DNA of 56,386 nt from Prevotella sp. Lineage in GTDB: Bacteria; Bacteroidota; Bacteroidia; Bacteroidales; Bacteroidaceae. Within the stretch, counting starts at the first letter, position 1. The number at the start of each line of letters is the position of its first letter. A program made the position numbers and the translations under genes. Where the stretch lies: assembly GCA_003447235.1 (NCBI GenBank), contig DLZV01000007.1:1-56386 (forward strand), read 5' to 3'. Shown in pieces: positions 8,590-17,057 of the stretch. Under the pieces are notes generated by a model. It searched no databases. It was not told the DNA's origin and saw only the letters and a program-made list of their open reading frames with translations.

Positions 8590-9933
8590 TTAGAAAACAA
8601 AGGTGCGCAGGAGGTAGTAGCTCACGATGCCAGCGAGATAGCCGATGAGGGCTGCCCACGAGATGTGGCGAGCGTACCATCCAAAGCTGATCTTCTCCAG
8701 ACCCATCGCCACTACGCCGGCGGCGCTGCCGATGATCAATATCGATCCGCCTACGCCCGCACAATAGGCCAGGAGTTGCCAGAACACGCCGTCGACGGCA
8801 AAGGCTCCCGCCTCTTGCAGGGGGTACATGCTGATGCAGCCAGCCACGAGAGGCACGTTGTCCACGATGCTGGAGAGCACGCCGATGAAGCCCGTCACCA
8901 GGTAGTGGTTGCCATGGAAGGTATGGTCGAGGCCCTGTCCCACGACCGTCAGTACGCCCACCTCCTCCAAGCAGGCCACCGTCATCAGGATGCCGAGGAA
9001 GAAGAGGATGGTGCTCATATCGACGCGGCCCAGCAGTTGGCTGACCCGCTTGCCCATGTCGCCTGCTGTCTTGGCCCGTTTCGACAGGCGGAAGAACAGC
9101 TCCGTCACCGTCCAAAGAACGGCAAGGACAAGCAGAATGCCCACAAACGGGGGCAGGTCGGTGAGGTAGCGGAAGATGGGCACGAAGATGAGACCACCCA
9201 CGCCGAGCACGAAGACCGCCTTGTGCTGCCATCCCGAGAGCACGCTGGCAGCAGTCTCTTCCGTCGATGCGTCGGGTTCCACCAGTGCTCCGTGAAGCTT
9301 ATACTGGAGGAAGAGGGTGGGGATGAAGATGGAGATGGCCGAGGGAATGAGCAGCTCCTCGATGACACCTGCTGCCGTGATGCTTCCCACGTTCCACAGC
9401 ATGATGGTCGTCACGTCGCCGATGGGCGAGAAGGCGCCGCCCGCATTGGCTGCCAGGATGATGAGCGAGGCATAGATGATGCGGTCGCTATGGTCGCGGA
9501 CCAGTTTGCGGAGCACCATGATCATGACGATCGTCGTGGTCATGTTGTCAAGGATGGCCGACAGGATGAACGTCAGTGCCACCACGCGCCAGAGCAGTCC
9601 TCGTTTCGACTGCGTCTTCAGCGTGTCGCGGACGAAGTTGAAACCACCATACTGATCGACCACCTCCACGATGGTCATGGCTCCCATGAGGAAGAAGAGC
9701 GTCGTGGAGATGCTGCCCAGGTGCTCCTCTATGATGGTGTTGATGCGTGAGGACAGCAGGTCGGTGGTGACGCCAGGCAGGTAGTCGGCCGGATGAACCA
9801 TGTAGAGGGTCCAGCATGCTACGCACATCAGCAACGCGACGGCTGCTTTGTTGATATGGGTTGCGCTTTCGAGGGCTATGAGTGCGTAGCCGACGACGAA
9901 GACGACAATGATAAGAATGGTTATAAATGTCAT
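8590..9933 (-). CDS. nhaD: NhaD-type Na+/H+ antiporter
   Basis: Inner-membrane antiporter of the NhaD/ion transporter superfamily that exchanges cytoplasmic Na+ for H+, used in pH and salt homeostasis. The 447-residue protein is nearly all hydrophobic helices. Family motifs are visible: LDNMTTTIVMIM, AANAGGAFSPIGDVTT with its conserved Gly-Asp, and SIVDNVPLVAG in the mirrored second half. The frame is open 18 codons further upstream, but I place the start at the ATG at 9933 because MTFITILIIVVF begins directly with the first transmembrane helix and the upstream residues look unlike a protein N-terminus. It is probably a single-gene unit. The split pyrophosphatase nearby could also move Na+, so the two may share sodium handling; that is inference. 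Confidence 0.9.
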   Translation of the reverse strand: MTFITILIIVVFVVGYALIALESATHINKAAVALLMCVACWTLYMVHPADYLPGVTTDLLSSRINTIIEEHLGSISTTLFFLMGAMTIVEVVDQYGGFNFVRDTLKTQSKRGLLWRVVALTFILSAILDNMTTTIVMIMVLRKLVRDHSDRIIYASLIILAANAGGAFSPIGDVTTIMLWNVGSITAAGVIEELLIPSAISIFIPTLFLQYKLHGALVEPDASTEETAASVLSGWQHKAVFVLGVGGLIFVPIFRYLTDLPPFVGILLVLAVLWTVTELFFRLSKRAKTAGDMGKRVSQLLGRVDMSTILFFLGILMTVACLEEVGVLTVVGQGLDHTFHGNHYLVTGFIGVLSSIVDNVPLVAGCISMYPLQEAGAFAVDGVFWQLLAYCAGVGGSILIIGSAAGVVAMGLEKISFGWYARHISWAALIGYLAGIVSYYLLRTFVF

Positions 9934-10010
9934 TTCTTTGTAGTTCTGATAGTGTTGGCGTAGGCTTGGGCAGGTTGCGTCTGCCACAAGCCTACGCGTT
10001 CAATATAGTA

Positions 10011-10406
10011 TTAGAAAAGTCCGGAGATGGCTTCGGCCGCTCTTCCCTCGAAGTAGCGGATGTTGCCGTCGGGATGAAACATCAAGTCGTTGTAACGGAA
10101 CAGTTGGGCTGCGGCAAACTGTTTGTCTGCCGATACCAGTGCCTCCAGGCGGACGTTTCCGAGCGATTTCTCGACGAGTTTTCCCGTCTCTTGCACCACG
10201 GCGGGAAGTTCCTCGTCGGGGGTCTGCATGATGCGGTTCAGTTCGCCGGCCCGGTCTTGCGGAAACTCCAGGATGACGGCAGTCAACTTGCTGCCGGTCG
10301 GTTGGTATACTGCGGTCTTGCAAAGACCAAAGAAACTGCTCTTGACCTCAATACGGTCGTCACCCACGACCGTGCCGGCCATGAGCATATTGTGTAAACT
10401 TGCCAT
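10011..10406 (-). CDS. Conserved-looking hypothetical protein (131 residues)
   Basis: I do not recognise a family. The protein is soluble, with no signal peptide or membrane segment. It starts with MASLHNMLMAGTVVGDD and has a mixed alpha/beta pattern (strands TAVYQP and KLTAVILEFP, then helices LPAVVQETGKLVEKSL and AAAQLFRYNDLM). Normal composition and codon use resembling the flanking genes support a real gene. It stands 77 bases upstream of the antiporter gene on the same strand and may be transcribed with it. No -7 element was found within 100 bases upstream. Confidence 0.6.
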   Translation of the reverse strand: MASLHNMLMAGTVVGDDRIEVKSSFFGLCKTAVYQPTGSKLTAVILEFPQDRAGELNRIMQTPDEELPAVVQETGKLVEKSLGNVRLEALVSADKQFAAAQLFRYNDLMFHPDGNIRYFEGRAAEAISGLF

Positions 10407-10514
10407 AGTTTTTCTGTATTGTTTTGTTGATAAAAAAGGTACGGGATAGATGGGGGATGCGGACGTGCCACACCTCCCCCTAAGAAAGTCTCCTATAGGA
10501 ACAATACAGTCGTG

Positions 10515-10892
10515 CTAACAGAGCAGCCGTCTCAGCGCGAAGACAAAGTAGTCGCTTGAGACAGCAGGCAGGAATGGGGACGTGTCGGTCTTGGAGGCCC
10601 ATTCCGCCAAATGGTTTTGAAGGTGATTCGTCAGGAGCAAATGGTGCGTGCGGCTCGTCATTCGCTCCGGTTTTCCAATGCTTGAGGGAAGAATCCGCTG
10701 GGGACGGGAGTTACAAATGCGCACTAAGTTTTGCGCATTTACTATCACGGCGCCTGTGGCCTTGCCATTGTCCGTGATACACTCTACTGGTATGAACTTC
10801 TTCTTCTCCTTGCCGTTGTTGGCGGACAGGTCACAGGGACTGCCCAGCAGAATGGTCAGGAGAAGCAGAAGTATCTTGACGTATCTTCTCAT
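10515..10892 (-). CDS. Small secreted hypothetical protein
   Basis: Encodes 125 residues beginning MRRYVKILLLLLTILLG, a clear signal peptide with likely cleavage after DLSA, so export is expected. The mature part has a short Lys-rich stretch (GKEKKKF) and no domain I recognise. The frame continues 69 codons upstream of this ATG, but those codons overlap the start of the next gene's 3' region and look non-coding. The ATG at 10892 is also only 7 bases past a full -7 element, which supports this start. The next gene upstream, a nuclease, ends 91 bases away. Confidence 0.6.
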   Translation of the reverse strand: MRRYVKILLLLLTILLGSPCDLSANNGKEKKKFIPVECITDNGKATGAVIVNAQNLVRICNSRPQRILPSSIGKPERMTSRTHHLLLTNHLQNHLAEWASKTDTSPFLPAVSSDYFVFALRRLLC

Positions 10893-10899
10893 CGGGGTG

Positions 10900-10907
10900 C
10901 AAATGTA
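10900..10907 (-). promoter_or_regulatory. -7 element TACATTTG, near-leaderless
   Basis: Reads TACATTTG on the minus strand. Only 7 bases separate it from the ATG at 10892, so the transcript would start at or within a few bases of the start codon. Confidence 0.6.
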
Positions 10908-10983
10908 CGAAAAAGATTCGGAATAAAGCAAGGCAGAATGGCTTGTTTTTTGAAAAAAGTTCGATTCCGCCTTGTTGGGTGTG

Positions 10984-11925
10984 TCAGAGCCACTCGTCGA
11001 GGCTGGCCTTGGCCTCCACGCGCCGTTCTGTCTCGTCGGGCAGCGAGGGGAAGAAATCGATTCCCGTGATGCGCTCCACCTCGTCGACGGTGTTAACATA
11101 GTCGCCTTTCGGGCGGTTGCCGTCCCCGTTCTTGTAGATGAAGCCGATGGCCTTCGGTTCGCCCTTCATGCAGAGCACCACTTTGAAGAAAGCCTCGGGC
11201 ACGGTGACGCGGTGTGCTCCTATCTGCTTGTGATGGCCGCGGTAGAGAATCGGACCTGCCACGATATAGATGTCGCCATAGGTCTCAGCCCATTTGCGGC
11301 ATTGTATCTCCATTTCGTTCCAGTCGCCGCGGTTCAGACTTGGAGCTTGTGGACAGATATTGGTCAGCAGGAAACTCTCCCTCATCGCCTGCTGGCTCCA
11401 TTTGTTGTCGCCTGCGGGACACATGTGGCCGCGGTCGAAACCCGACCGGGCGTAGTCGTGGGTGTTGACGAGTACTCCGGGGGCCTCCGTGTCCTCCATG
11501 AAGGGGATTCCCTTGCGCTTTGCGGGACCCGTGAGACGGTCGCTTGTCAGGTGCCAGGCCACCCAGTTGGGGATGAGCAGGTCCTCGTTGTAGGACACCG
11601 TATAGCCCGTCCGCCTAAGAATGGTCTCCTTGCGATCGGTGAGTTGGGCGGGTATTTCCAGACCTTCAATATCGCCTTTGGCTTCGGTGGCCTCCGCTGG
11701 TGCCTTTTGGTCATTCAAGTGGCTTTCCGTCCGTATGTTGCCGTCACCTGATTCTGAGGCAGACGGGGTCTGGCCTTTGGAGGAAGGCATGCAGCTCGTC
11801 AGTGATAGTGAGGCTGCGAGGACGGTAGTCAGCAGAAAGGCCTGCTTGCCCTTGGTAAATGTGTGGAGGAATTGTGCTGCTTCCTGAAGAGCGGAGCACA
11901 GTTGGCGGTAAGCGACGTGAGTCAT
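10984..11925 (-). CDS. DNA/RNA non-specific endonuclease, lipoprotein
   Basis: A 313-residue nuclease of the NUC1/EndoG-like beta-beta-alpha-metal family, which cleaves DNA and RNA without sequence preference using Mg2+. The catalytic motif DRGHMCP (164-170, His167 as general base) and the metal-site region NICPQAPSLNRGDWNEME (Asn198, Glu204) are present. A hydrophobic segment followed by the lipobox LTSC (Cys45) indicates a lipoprotein on the cell surface or in the periplasm. The 24 residues before that segment are unusual for a signal peptide, so the true start may be further in. Residues 46-95 are a low-complexity linker. Likely roles are nutrient scavenging from nucleic acids or degrading extracellular DNA. 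Confidence 0.9.
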   Translation of the reverse strand: MTHVAYRQLCSALQEAAQFLHTFTKGKQAFLLTTVLAASLSLTSCMPSSKGQTPSASESGDGNIRTESHLNDQKAPAEATEAKGDIEGLEIPAQLTDRKETILRRTGYTVSYNEDLLIPNWVAWHLTSDRLTGPAKRKGIPFMEDTEAPGVLVNTHDYARSGFDRGHMCPAGDNKWSQQAMRESFLLTNICPQAPSLNRGDWNEMEIQCRKWAETYGDIYIVAGPILYRGHHKQIGAHRVTVPEAFFKVVLCMKGEPKAIGFIYKNGDGNRPKGDYVNTVDEVERITGIDFFPSLPDETERRVEAKASLDEWL

Positions 11926-12025
11926 AAGGCGATTGGTGGATATGGGTGTGAAAAAATGGCGAAACCTTTGACGCTCCGCCTTGTGTTTGAGGGGTCTGTG
12001 TCCCGTTGGGTGAGGGCCGAACGGC

Positions 12026-12214
12026 CTACTTTTTGTGTCGGTTGGCTCGTCTCTGGCGGTATTTGGCCTTCTGTTTGGCCGAGCCAGAACCGTGTGCGCC
12101 AGTGATGTATTTCTTTTTCTTGGCCTTCGTCTTCACCTTGCCGTCGTCCTCCTTCGGTTTGGAGGCGGGGCGGAAGACGATGCCGGTCTCGATGACTTCG
12201 TTGATGGACTTCAT
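12026..12214 (-). CDS. Small highly basic protein (62 residues)
   Basis: Encodes MKSINEVIETGIVFRP and then a tail dominated by Lys and Arg (KAKKKK, KYRQRRANRHKK). I recognise no family. The basic tail suggests nucleic-acid or ribosome binding, but this is inference. It follows the AICAR transformylase gene on the same strand, about 90 bases on, beyond a hairpin. The short length and simple composition make a chance frame possible. Confidence 0.45.
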   Translation of the reverse strand: MKSINEVIETGIVFRPASKPKEDDGKVKTKAKKKKYITGAHGSGSAKQKAKYRQRRANRHKK

Positions 12215-12243
12215 GCTGTGGATGGGGATTATGGATGATGGTT

Positions 12244-12287
12244 GGCGGACGACAAGGGGCGCAAGCGCCTTGATTGCCGTCCGTCAG
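12244..12287 (-). terminator. Hairpin after the AICAR transformylase gene
   Basis: An imperfect long stem (GGCGGAC with GTCCGTC outside, CAAGG-GCGC with GCGCCTTG inside, two-base bulge) lies 15 bases past the stop. No T-run follows, so attenuation before the small basic gene is also possible. Confidence 0.4.
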
Positions 12288-12302
12288 CCATTCTATGGGA
12301 AA

Positions 12303-13484
12303 TTAGTGGTGGAAGAGACGCACATGGGTGAATGCCATGGCGATGCCATACTTGTCGCAGGTGTCGATGACATGGTCGTCGCGGATGCTACCGCCAGCCT
12401 GTGCGATAAACTCTACACCGCTGCGGTGGGCACGCTCGATGTTGTCGCCGAAGGGGAAGAAAGCATCCGATCCCAGGGCCACGCCCGTGTTCTTGGCGAT
12501 CCATGCCTTGCGCTCCTCGCGGGTCAGCGGTTCGGGCTGTTCGGTAAAGAACTGCTGCCATGCGCCGTCGCTGAGGATGTCCTCGGCCTCGTCGCCGATA
12601 TAGAGGTTGATGCAGTTGTCGCGGTCTGCACGGCGAATCTTCTCCTTGAATGGCAGATTCATGACCTTCGGGTTCTGGCGCAACCACCATTCGTCAGCCT
12701 TGCTTCCTGCCAGTCGGGTGCAGTGGATGCGGCTCTGCTGACCGGCTCCGATACCGATGGCCTGTCCGTCCTTGACGTAGCAGACAGAGTTGCTCTGCGT
12801 ATATTTCAGCGTGATGAGAGCGATGATCAGGTCGCGCTTAGCCTCCGGGGTAAACGTCTTGTTCTTCGTAGGAATGTCCTCGAAGAGCGACGGGTCGTCG
12901 AGGCGCACCTCGTTGCGACCCTGCTCGAAGGTGACGCCAAACACCTGCTTGCGCTCGATGGGAGCGGGGGTGTAGGCCGGGTCTATCTGGATGACACAGT
13001 AGGTGCCCTTGCGCTTCTCGCGGAGGATCTCCAGGGCCTCGGGAGTGTAGCCTGGGGCTATCACGCCGTCGCTCACCTCGCGCTTGATGAGGCGTGCCGT
13101 GGCTTCGTCGCAAACGTCGCTCAGGGCACAGAAGTCTCCATAGGAGCACATGCGGTCGGCACCACGCGCACGGGCGTAGGCAGAGGCGAGAGGAGTGAGC
13201 TCGAAGTTCACGTCATCGACGAAGTAAATTTTCTTCAGTGTGTCGTCCAGCGGCAGTCCGATGGCTGCTCCCGCGGGACTGACGTGCTTGAACGAAGCTG
13301 CGGCAGGGAGGCCCGTAGCCTGCTTCAGCTCCTTGACGAGCTGCCAACTATTGAGTGCGTCGAGCAGGTTGATGTATCCTGGGCGACCGCTGAGCACCTC
13401 GATGGGCAGCTCTCCCTCCTCCATAAACACGCGGGCGGGTTTCTGGTTGGGGTTGCAGCCGTACTTTAAAGCTAATTCTTTCAT
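12303..13484 (-). CDS. purH: Stand-alone AICAR transformylase (PurH C-terminal domain)
   Basis: Transfers a formyl group from 10-formyl-tetrahydrofolate to AICAR, giving FAICAR, the second-last step of IMP synthesis. The 393-residue protein begins directly with the transformylase signature KYGCNPNQKPA and carries the catalytic Lys66-His67 pair in SFKHVSPAGAA. Other family segments are SDGVIAPGYTPEAL, IGIGAGQQSR and SDAFFPFGDNIE. The IMP cyclohydrolase domain that normally forms the N-terminal 200 residues of PurH is absent. That domain is a separate gene at 35281-35874, so the two activities are split. The protein resembles the roughly 390-residue stand-alone class known in Bacteroidota. It is cytoplasmic, and has its own -7 element. 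Confidence 0.92.
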   Translation of the reverse strand: MKELALKYGCNPNQKPARVFMEEGELPIEVLSGRPGYINLLDALNSWQLVKELKQATGLPAAASFKHVSPAGAAIGLPLDDTLKKIYFVDDVNFELTPLASAYARARGADRMCSYGDFCALSDVCDEATARLIKREVSDGVIAPGYTPEALEILREKRKGTYCVIQIDPAYTPAPIERKQVFGVTFEQGRNEVRLDDPSLFEDIPTKNKTFTPEAKRDLIIALITLKYTQSNSVCYVKDGQAIGIGAGQQSRIHCTRLAGSKADEWWLRQNPKVMNLPFKEKIRRADRDNCINLYIGDEAEDILSDGAWQQFFTEQPEPLTREERKAWIAKNTGVALGSDAFFPFGDNIERAHRSGVEFIAQAGGSIRDDHVIDTCDKYGIAMAFTHVRLFHH

Positions 13485-13516
13485 CTTCTCTTCTTGCTTG
13501 GTTTTGTATTGTTTTG

Positions 13517-13524
13517 CAAAGTTA
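13517..13524 (-). promoter_or_regulatory. -7 element TAACTTTG for the AICAR transformylase gene
   Basis: Full TAnnTTTG match on the minus strand, 32 bases before the start codon at 13484. Confidence 0.65.
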
Positions 13525-13645
13525 CGAAGAAGCCGACAAAAGACAAAACGAATAGCAAGTTTTTTGATTGTTGCCGCCTTGGGAGACTGTTTTTCGAGCC
13601 GAGGCAGGAGATGAAAGCGAAAGGTGGATGGTCTGTATGCAAAGC

Positions 13646-13682
13646 CCCCAGGCGAAGGTCTGAGATGGATCTTGGCCTGGGG
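13646..13682 (-). terminator. Hairpin after the pyrophosphatase gene
   Basis: CCCCAGGC (13646-13653) pairs with GCCTGGGG (13675-13682), with weaker inner pairing. It sits 15 bases past the pyrophosphatase stop on the minus strand. Confidence 0.5.
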
Positions 13683-13696
13683 ACTTCGTAGTACTA

Positions 13697-14209
13697 TTAG
13701 ATAAACGCGACGGTCAGACCTGCCATCACGATGCTTACCATCGACATGAGCTTGATGAGGATGTTGAGGCTCGGTCCTGACGTGTCCTTGAACGGATCGC
13801 CGACGGTGTCGCCGACAACGGTGGCCTTGTGGGTTGAAGAACCCTTGCCGCCGTAGTTGCCTTCCTCCACATATTTCTTGGCGTTGTCCCAGGCACCACC
13901 TGCATTGGCCATGAAGACGGCCAGGGTGAAGCCGCCAGCAAGTCCGCCAACGAGCAGGCCGAGCACACCAGCCACACCCAGGATGACACCTACGATGATG
14001 GGGATGATGATGGCAAGGATAGCCGGGAAGATCATCTCGCGCTGAGCGCTACGGGTGGAAATCTCCACGCAGCGGCCATAGTCGGGGGTGCCAGTGCCCT
14101 CAAGGATGCCCTTGATGGTGCGGAACTGGCGGCGCACCTCCTCTACCATCGTGCCAGCTGCGCGTCCTACGGCTCCCATGGTGAGTCCGCTGAAGAGGAA
14201 GGCCGTCAT
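13697..14209 (-). CDS. hppA: Membrane pyrophosphatase, C-terminal part (frame-broken)
   Basis: Encodes 170 residues that match the last quarter of the membrane-bound pyrophosphatase: FLFSGLTMGAVGRAAGTMVEEVRRQFR, then MANAGGAWDNAKKYVEEG and KATVVGDTVGDPFKDTSGPSLNILIK, the conserved C-terminal substrate-binding loop. Alone it lacks most of the active site and membrane helices. Its ATG overlaps the TGA of the larger part as TGATG, so translation by termination-reinitiation is possible. A -1 shift at GGC-TGA would instead join both parts into a protein of normal length with normal spacing. Either this is a real split, a programmed shift, an inactivating mutation or a one-base sequencing error. 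Confidence 0.85.
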   Translation of the reverse strand: MTAFLFSGLTMGAVGRAAGTMVEEVRRQFRTIKGILEGTGTPDYGRCVEISTRSAQREMIFPAILAIIIPIIVGVILGVAGVLGLLVGGLAGGFTLAVFMANAGGAWDNAKKYVEEGNYGGKGSSTHKATVVGDTVGDPFKDTSGPSLNILIKLMSMVSIVMAGLTVAFI

Positions 14210-15900
14210 CAGCCGATGAAAGCCCCGACCAGCACGCGCGGATTCATCAGGTTGGCCTGGAAGAAGTCCATGAACTGGAGCATGTCGGCCTTGGAAGGAT
14301 CAAAGACCTCGCCCGCTCCCGTCAGATACTGTGTGCCAGATTCCACAGCGCGGGTCATGGCAATCTTCACCTCCTCGACATAGGAAGCCAGCAGAGCCAG
14401 CGCCGTCAGGGCTGCCGAACCAATGGCAAAGCCTTTGCCCGTGGCTGCTGTCGTGTTGCCCAGGGCGTCCAGTTCGTCGGTGCGTTGACGCACTTCCGGT
14501 CCCAACTCGCTCATCTCTGCGTTGCCGCCAGCATTGTCGGCGATGGGGCCGTAAGCATCCGTGGCCAGCGTGATTCCCAGTGTGGAAAGCATGCCGACAG
14601 CGGCAATGCCAATGCCATAAAGGCCGCGCGAGATGCTCTCGGTAGTGAGGGCCAACTCGAAGCCGTTGGCGCAGAGGTAGCTCAATATGATGGCTACGGA
14701 GATGGTGACGATTGGAATGCAGGTGGAGATCATTCCCGTACCGATACCTTTGATGATAACGGTAGCAGAGCCCGTCTCGCCAGCCGCTGCTATCTCCTTG
14801 GTCGGCTTGAAGCTCAGAGAGGTGTAATACTCCGTGGCCTTGCCGATGATGACGCCGGCCAGCAGACCGCAGATGACGGAGAAAGAAACGCCCATCCAGT
14901 TTTCTATCTGGAGTGAATAGAGAATGCCGAAGGTGGCAAAGGCTATCAGAACGGCGGAGGTATTCGTGCCAAGGCTCAGCGAACCTAACAGGTCCTTCAT
15001 CGTAGCTCCCTCCTTAGTCTTGACGAGGAAGATACCGATGAGAGAGAGGAATACGCCGACGGCAGCAATGATCATCGGGGCGATGACGGCGCGGAGCTGC
15101 ATGTCGTCATTCATGGCGAAGGCCGTCGCACCCAGTGCTGCCGTAGAGAGAATACTTCCGCAGTAGCTCTCATAGAGGTCAGCACCCATGCCGGCCACGT
15201 CGCCGACATTGTCGCCGACGTTGTCAGCGATGGTGGCGGGGTTGCGGGGGTCGTCCTCGGGAATGTTGGCCTCCACCTTGCCCACCAAGTCGGCACCAAC
15301 GTCGGCGGCCTTGGTGTAGATGCCACCACCCACGCGGGCGAAGAGCGCCTGGGTGGACGCACCCATGCCGAAGGTCAACATCGTCGTGGTGATGGTGATC
15401 AGGGCCGCTTGCTCTCCCTGATAGAAGGCGTTGAGGACGAGAAACCAGACGGCAATGTCGAGCAGACCGAGGCCTACTACCACCAGTCCCATCACGGCAT
15501 CGCTCCTGAAGGCGACGTTAAGGGCAGGACTAAGTCCCGTGCGAGCCGCATTGGCCGTACGACCAGAGGCATAGGTGGCGGTCTTCATGCCAAAGAAACC
15601 GGCCAAACCAGAGAAGAGACCACCCGTAAGGAAAGCGAAGGGCACCCAAGGGTTCTGTACTTTCAGCACATAGGCCATGAAGGCGAACAGCAGAGCGAGT
15701 ACGATGAAGGCGATAAACACGACCTTGTACTGCTGCTTTAGGTAGGCCATGGCTCCTTTTCGGACATGGGCTGCAATCTCGCACATGCGAGGTGTGCCCT
15801 CGTCGGTTGTCAACATTTGCTTGTAGAACGCCCAAGCAAAGCCCAATGCCACGATGCTGGACAGCGGCACGAGCCAGAAAATTGATGGTATTCCGTTCAT
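14209..15900 (-). CDS. hppA: Membrane Na+/H+-pumping pyrophosphatase, main part
   Basis: Couples hydrolysis of pyrophosphate to export of H+ or Na+ across the inner membrane. These 563 residues, plus 170 in the next frame, make the usual total of about 730. Visible signatures are DVGADLVGKVEANIPEDDPRN with the Asp-rich PPi-Mg site, then NVGDNVGDVAGMGADLYES, and ATDAYGPIADNAGGNAEM. Residues Ala485 and Gly488 in GNTTAATGKG are those of K+-dependent enzymes rather than the Lys/Thr of K+-independent ones (established family rule). Bacteroidota enzymes of this type include dual Na+/H+ pumps, but ion choice cannot be fixed here. The frame stops at TGA just after GAFIG, inside a membrane helix, with the rest in the overlapping frame. 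Confidence 0.92.
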   Translation of the reverse strand: MNGIPSIFWLVPLSSIVALGFAWAFYKQMLTTDEGTPRMCEIAAHVRKGAMAYLKQQYKVVFIAFIVLALLFAFMAYVLKVQNPWVPFAFLTGGLFSGLAGFFGMKTATYASGRTANAARTGLSPALNVAFRSDAVMGLVVVGLGLLDIAVWFLVLNAFYQGEQAALITITTTMLTFGMGASTQALFARVGGGIYTKAADVGADLVGKVEANIPEDDPRNPATIADNVGDNVGDVAGMGADLYESYCGSILSTAALGATAFAMNDDMQLRAVIAPMIIAAVGVFLSLIGIFLVKTKEGATMKDLLGSLSLGTNTSAVLIAFATFGILYSLQIENWMGVSFSVICGLLAGVIIGKATEYYTSLSFKPTKEIAAAGETGSATVIIKGIGTGMISTCIPIVTISVAIILSYLCANGFELALTTESISRGLYGIGIAAVGMLSTLGITLATDAYGPIADNAGGNAEMSELGPEVRQRTDELDALGNTTAATGKGFAIGSAALTALALLASYVEEVKIAMTRAVESGTQYLTGAGEVFDPSKADMLQFMDFFQANLMNPRVLVGAFIG

Positions 15901-16136
15901 AAATGATGTTAATTAAGAGTTTAACACAAAATGTCAATAATTAGCTGCAAAAGAAATAAATGTTGGTGAAAACGCCAAGGAATCAGTGTTAATTTTTGAA
16001 AAACTAATGACTTTTTGTTTTTTACGAGGTTCAGGCTGGTTTGTTCTTGCATAATCTTGCGGTTTCGGCTCGAAAGAATAGGGCTTTCCCCTTGTTTTTT
16101 TAGGAAAACGTAAGCGGCTGTTTGAGTTTTTCTTTT

Positions 16137-16144
16137 TACCTTTG
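16137..16144 (+). promoter_or_regulatory. -7 element TACCTTTG
   Basis: Full TAnnTTTG match 19 bases before the ATG of the glycine-zipper lipoprotein gene. Confidence 0.65.
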
Positions 16145-16163
16145 CAGTGAAATCCAATAACAA

Positions 16164-17057
16164 ATGATGATGAAAAAGGGCGTAGTTTTGGTTATGTGCT
16201 CTACCTTGATGTTGTCGGGCTGTGGCACGAATACAGGGACAGGCACCTATCTAGGTGCGCAGTTAGGGTCTATTTTGGGTAGTGCCATTGGCGGATTGGC
16301 TGGTGGTCCCCGTGGGTCAGACCTCGGTACGGTCGTGGGTATGGTCGGCGGTGCAGCTGTCGGGGCTGCGGTTGGCAATGCGGTGGATAAAGCTGAGAGG
16401 CAGGAGGTGCATGACCATTACGAGCGTGTGCAGGCCCAAAGGCAAAGGCCATGTGGGGCGGAGGCAGTTCACGGCGGATGCTCTCTCGATGGCGAGGGTC
16501 ATACAGGGCAGCCTGTAGCGCAACTGTCAGCCGATAGCCTAGGGCGCTACAGCGACGACTGGAGTGGCTTCGATGCTTCCAACTCGGGTGATGATCGCCT
16601 CTACGACTTTCAGGGGAGCGACTATTCGGGCAACTATAGTGCAGCCCAACCCGAGACGGTGATGCCATTGGAGTCGAGTGTGGTGTCTGATGTTTCTGCC
16701 TATACTTTTACACCCAATATTGAGATCCGCAATGCACGGTTTGTGGATGACAACGAGGATGGCGTTCTTTCGCGTGGCGAGACGGGCAAGGTTATCTTCG
16801 AGGTGATGAACCGTGGCGAAGGGACGCTCTATGACGTAGTCCCGTCCGTGGTCCTGGCCGAACGCAATCGGCATATCGCGATCAGTCCGAGCATTCATGT
16901 GGAGAGTATCGTCCCGGGGCATGGCATTCGCTATACGGCCATGGTGAAGGCGGACAGGCGCCTGCGCGATGGGCGCGCACGCTTTGCCTTGACCGTCCTG
17001 CAGGGTAATAAGAGTATCGGTAAGGTGACGGAGTTTGATATCATGACCAAAAAGTAG
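16164..17057 (+). CDS. Glycine-zipper lipoprotein
   Basis: A 297-residue lipoprotein: a hydrophobic signal ends in the lipobox LSGC (Cys20). Residues 28-75 are a glycine zipper (repeats like GAQLGSILGSAIGGLAGG and GAAVGAAVGNAVD) that probably forms a membrane-embedded hairpin, as in the YMGG/Omp-like families. Residues 76-180 are polar and low in order, with Asp/Ser/Tyr-rich spacing. The C-terminal 115 residues (from about NIEIRNARFVDDNEDGVLSRGE) look like a beta-sandwich with an acidic DDNEDG loop that may bind calcium. Function is unknown; an envelope structural role is inferred. It is divergent from the pyrophosphatase gene and has its own -7 element. Confidence 0.75.
   Translation: MMMKKGVVLVMCSTLMLSGCGTNTGTGTYLGAQLGSILGSAIGGLAGGPRGSDLGTVVGMVGGAAVGAAVGNAVDKAERQEVHDHYERVQAQRQRPCGAEAVHGGCSLDGEGHTGQPVAQLSADSLGRYSDDWSGFDASNSGDDRLYDFQGSDYSGNYSAAQPETVMPLESSVVSDVSAYTFTPNIEIRNARFVDDNEDGVLSRGETGKVIFEVMNRGEGTLYDVVPSVVLAERNRHIAISPSIHVESIVPGHGIRYTAMVKADRRLRDGRARFALTVLQGNKSIGKVTEFDIMTKK

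Noticed and set aside
12006..13469. Long plus-strand frame opposite the AICAR transformylase gene
   Set aside because: It is an antisense shadow of a gene with clear catalytic motifs, has unnatural composition and no recognisable domain.
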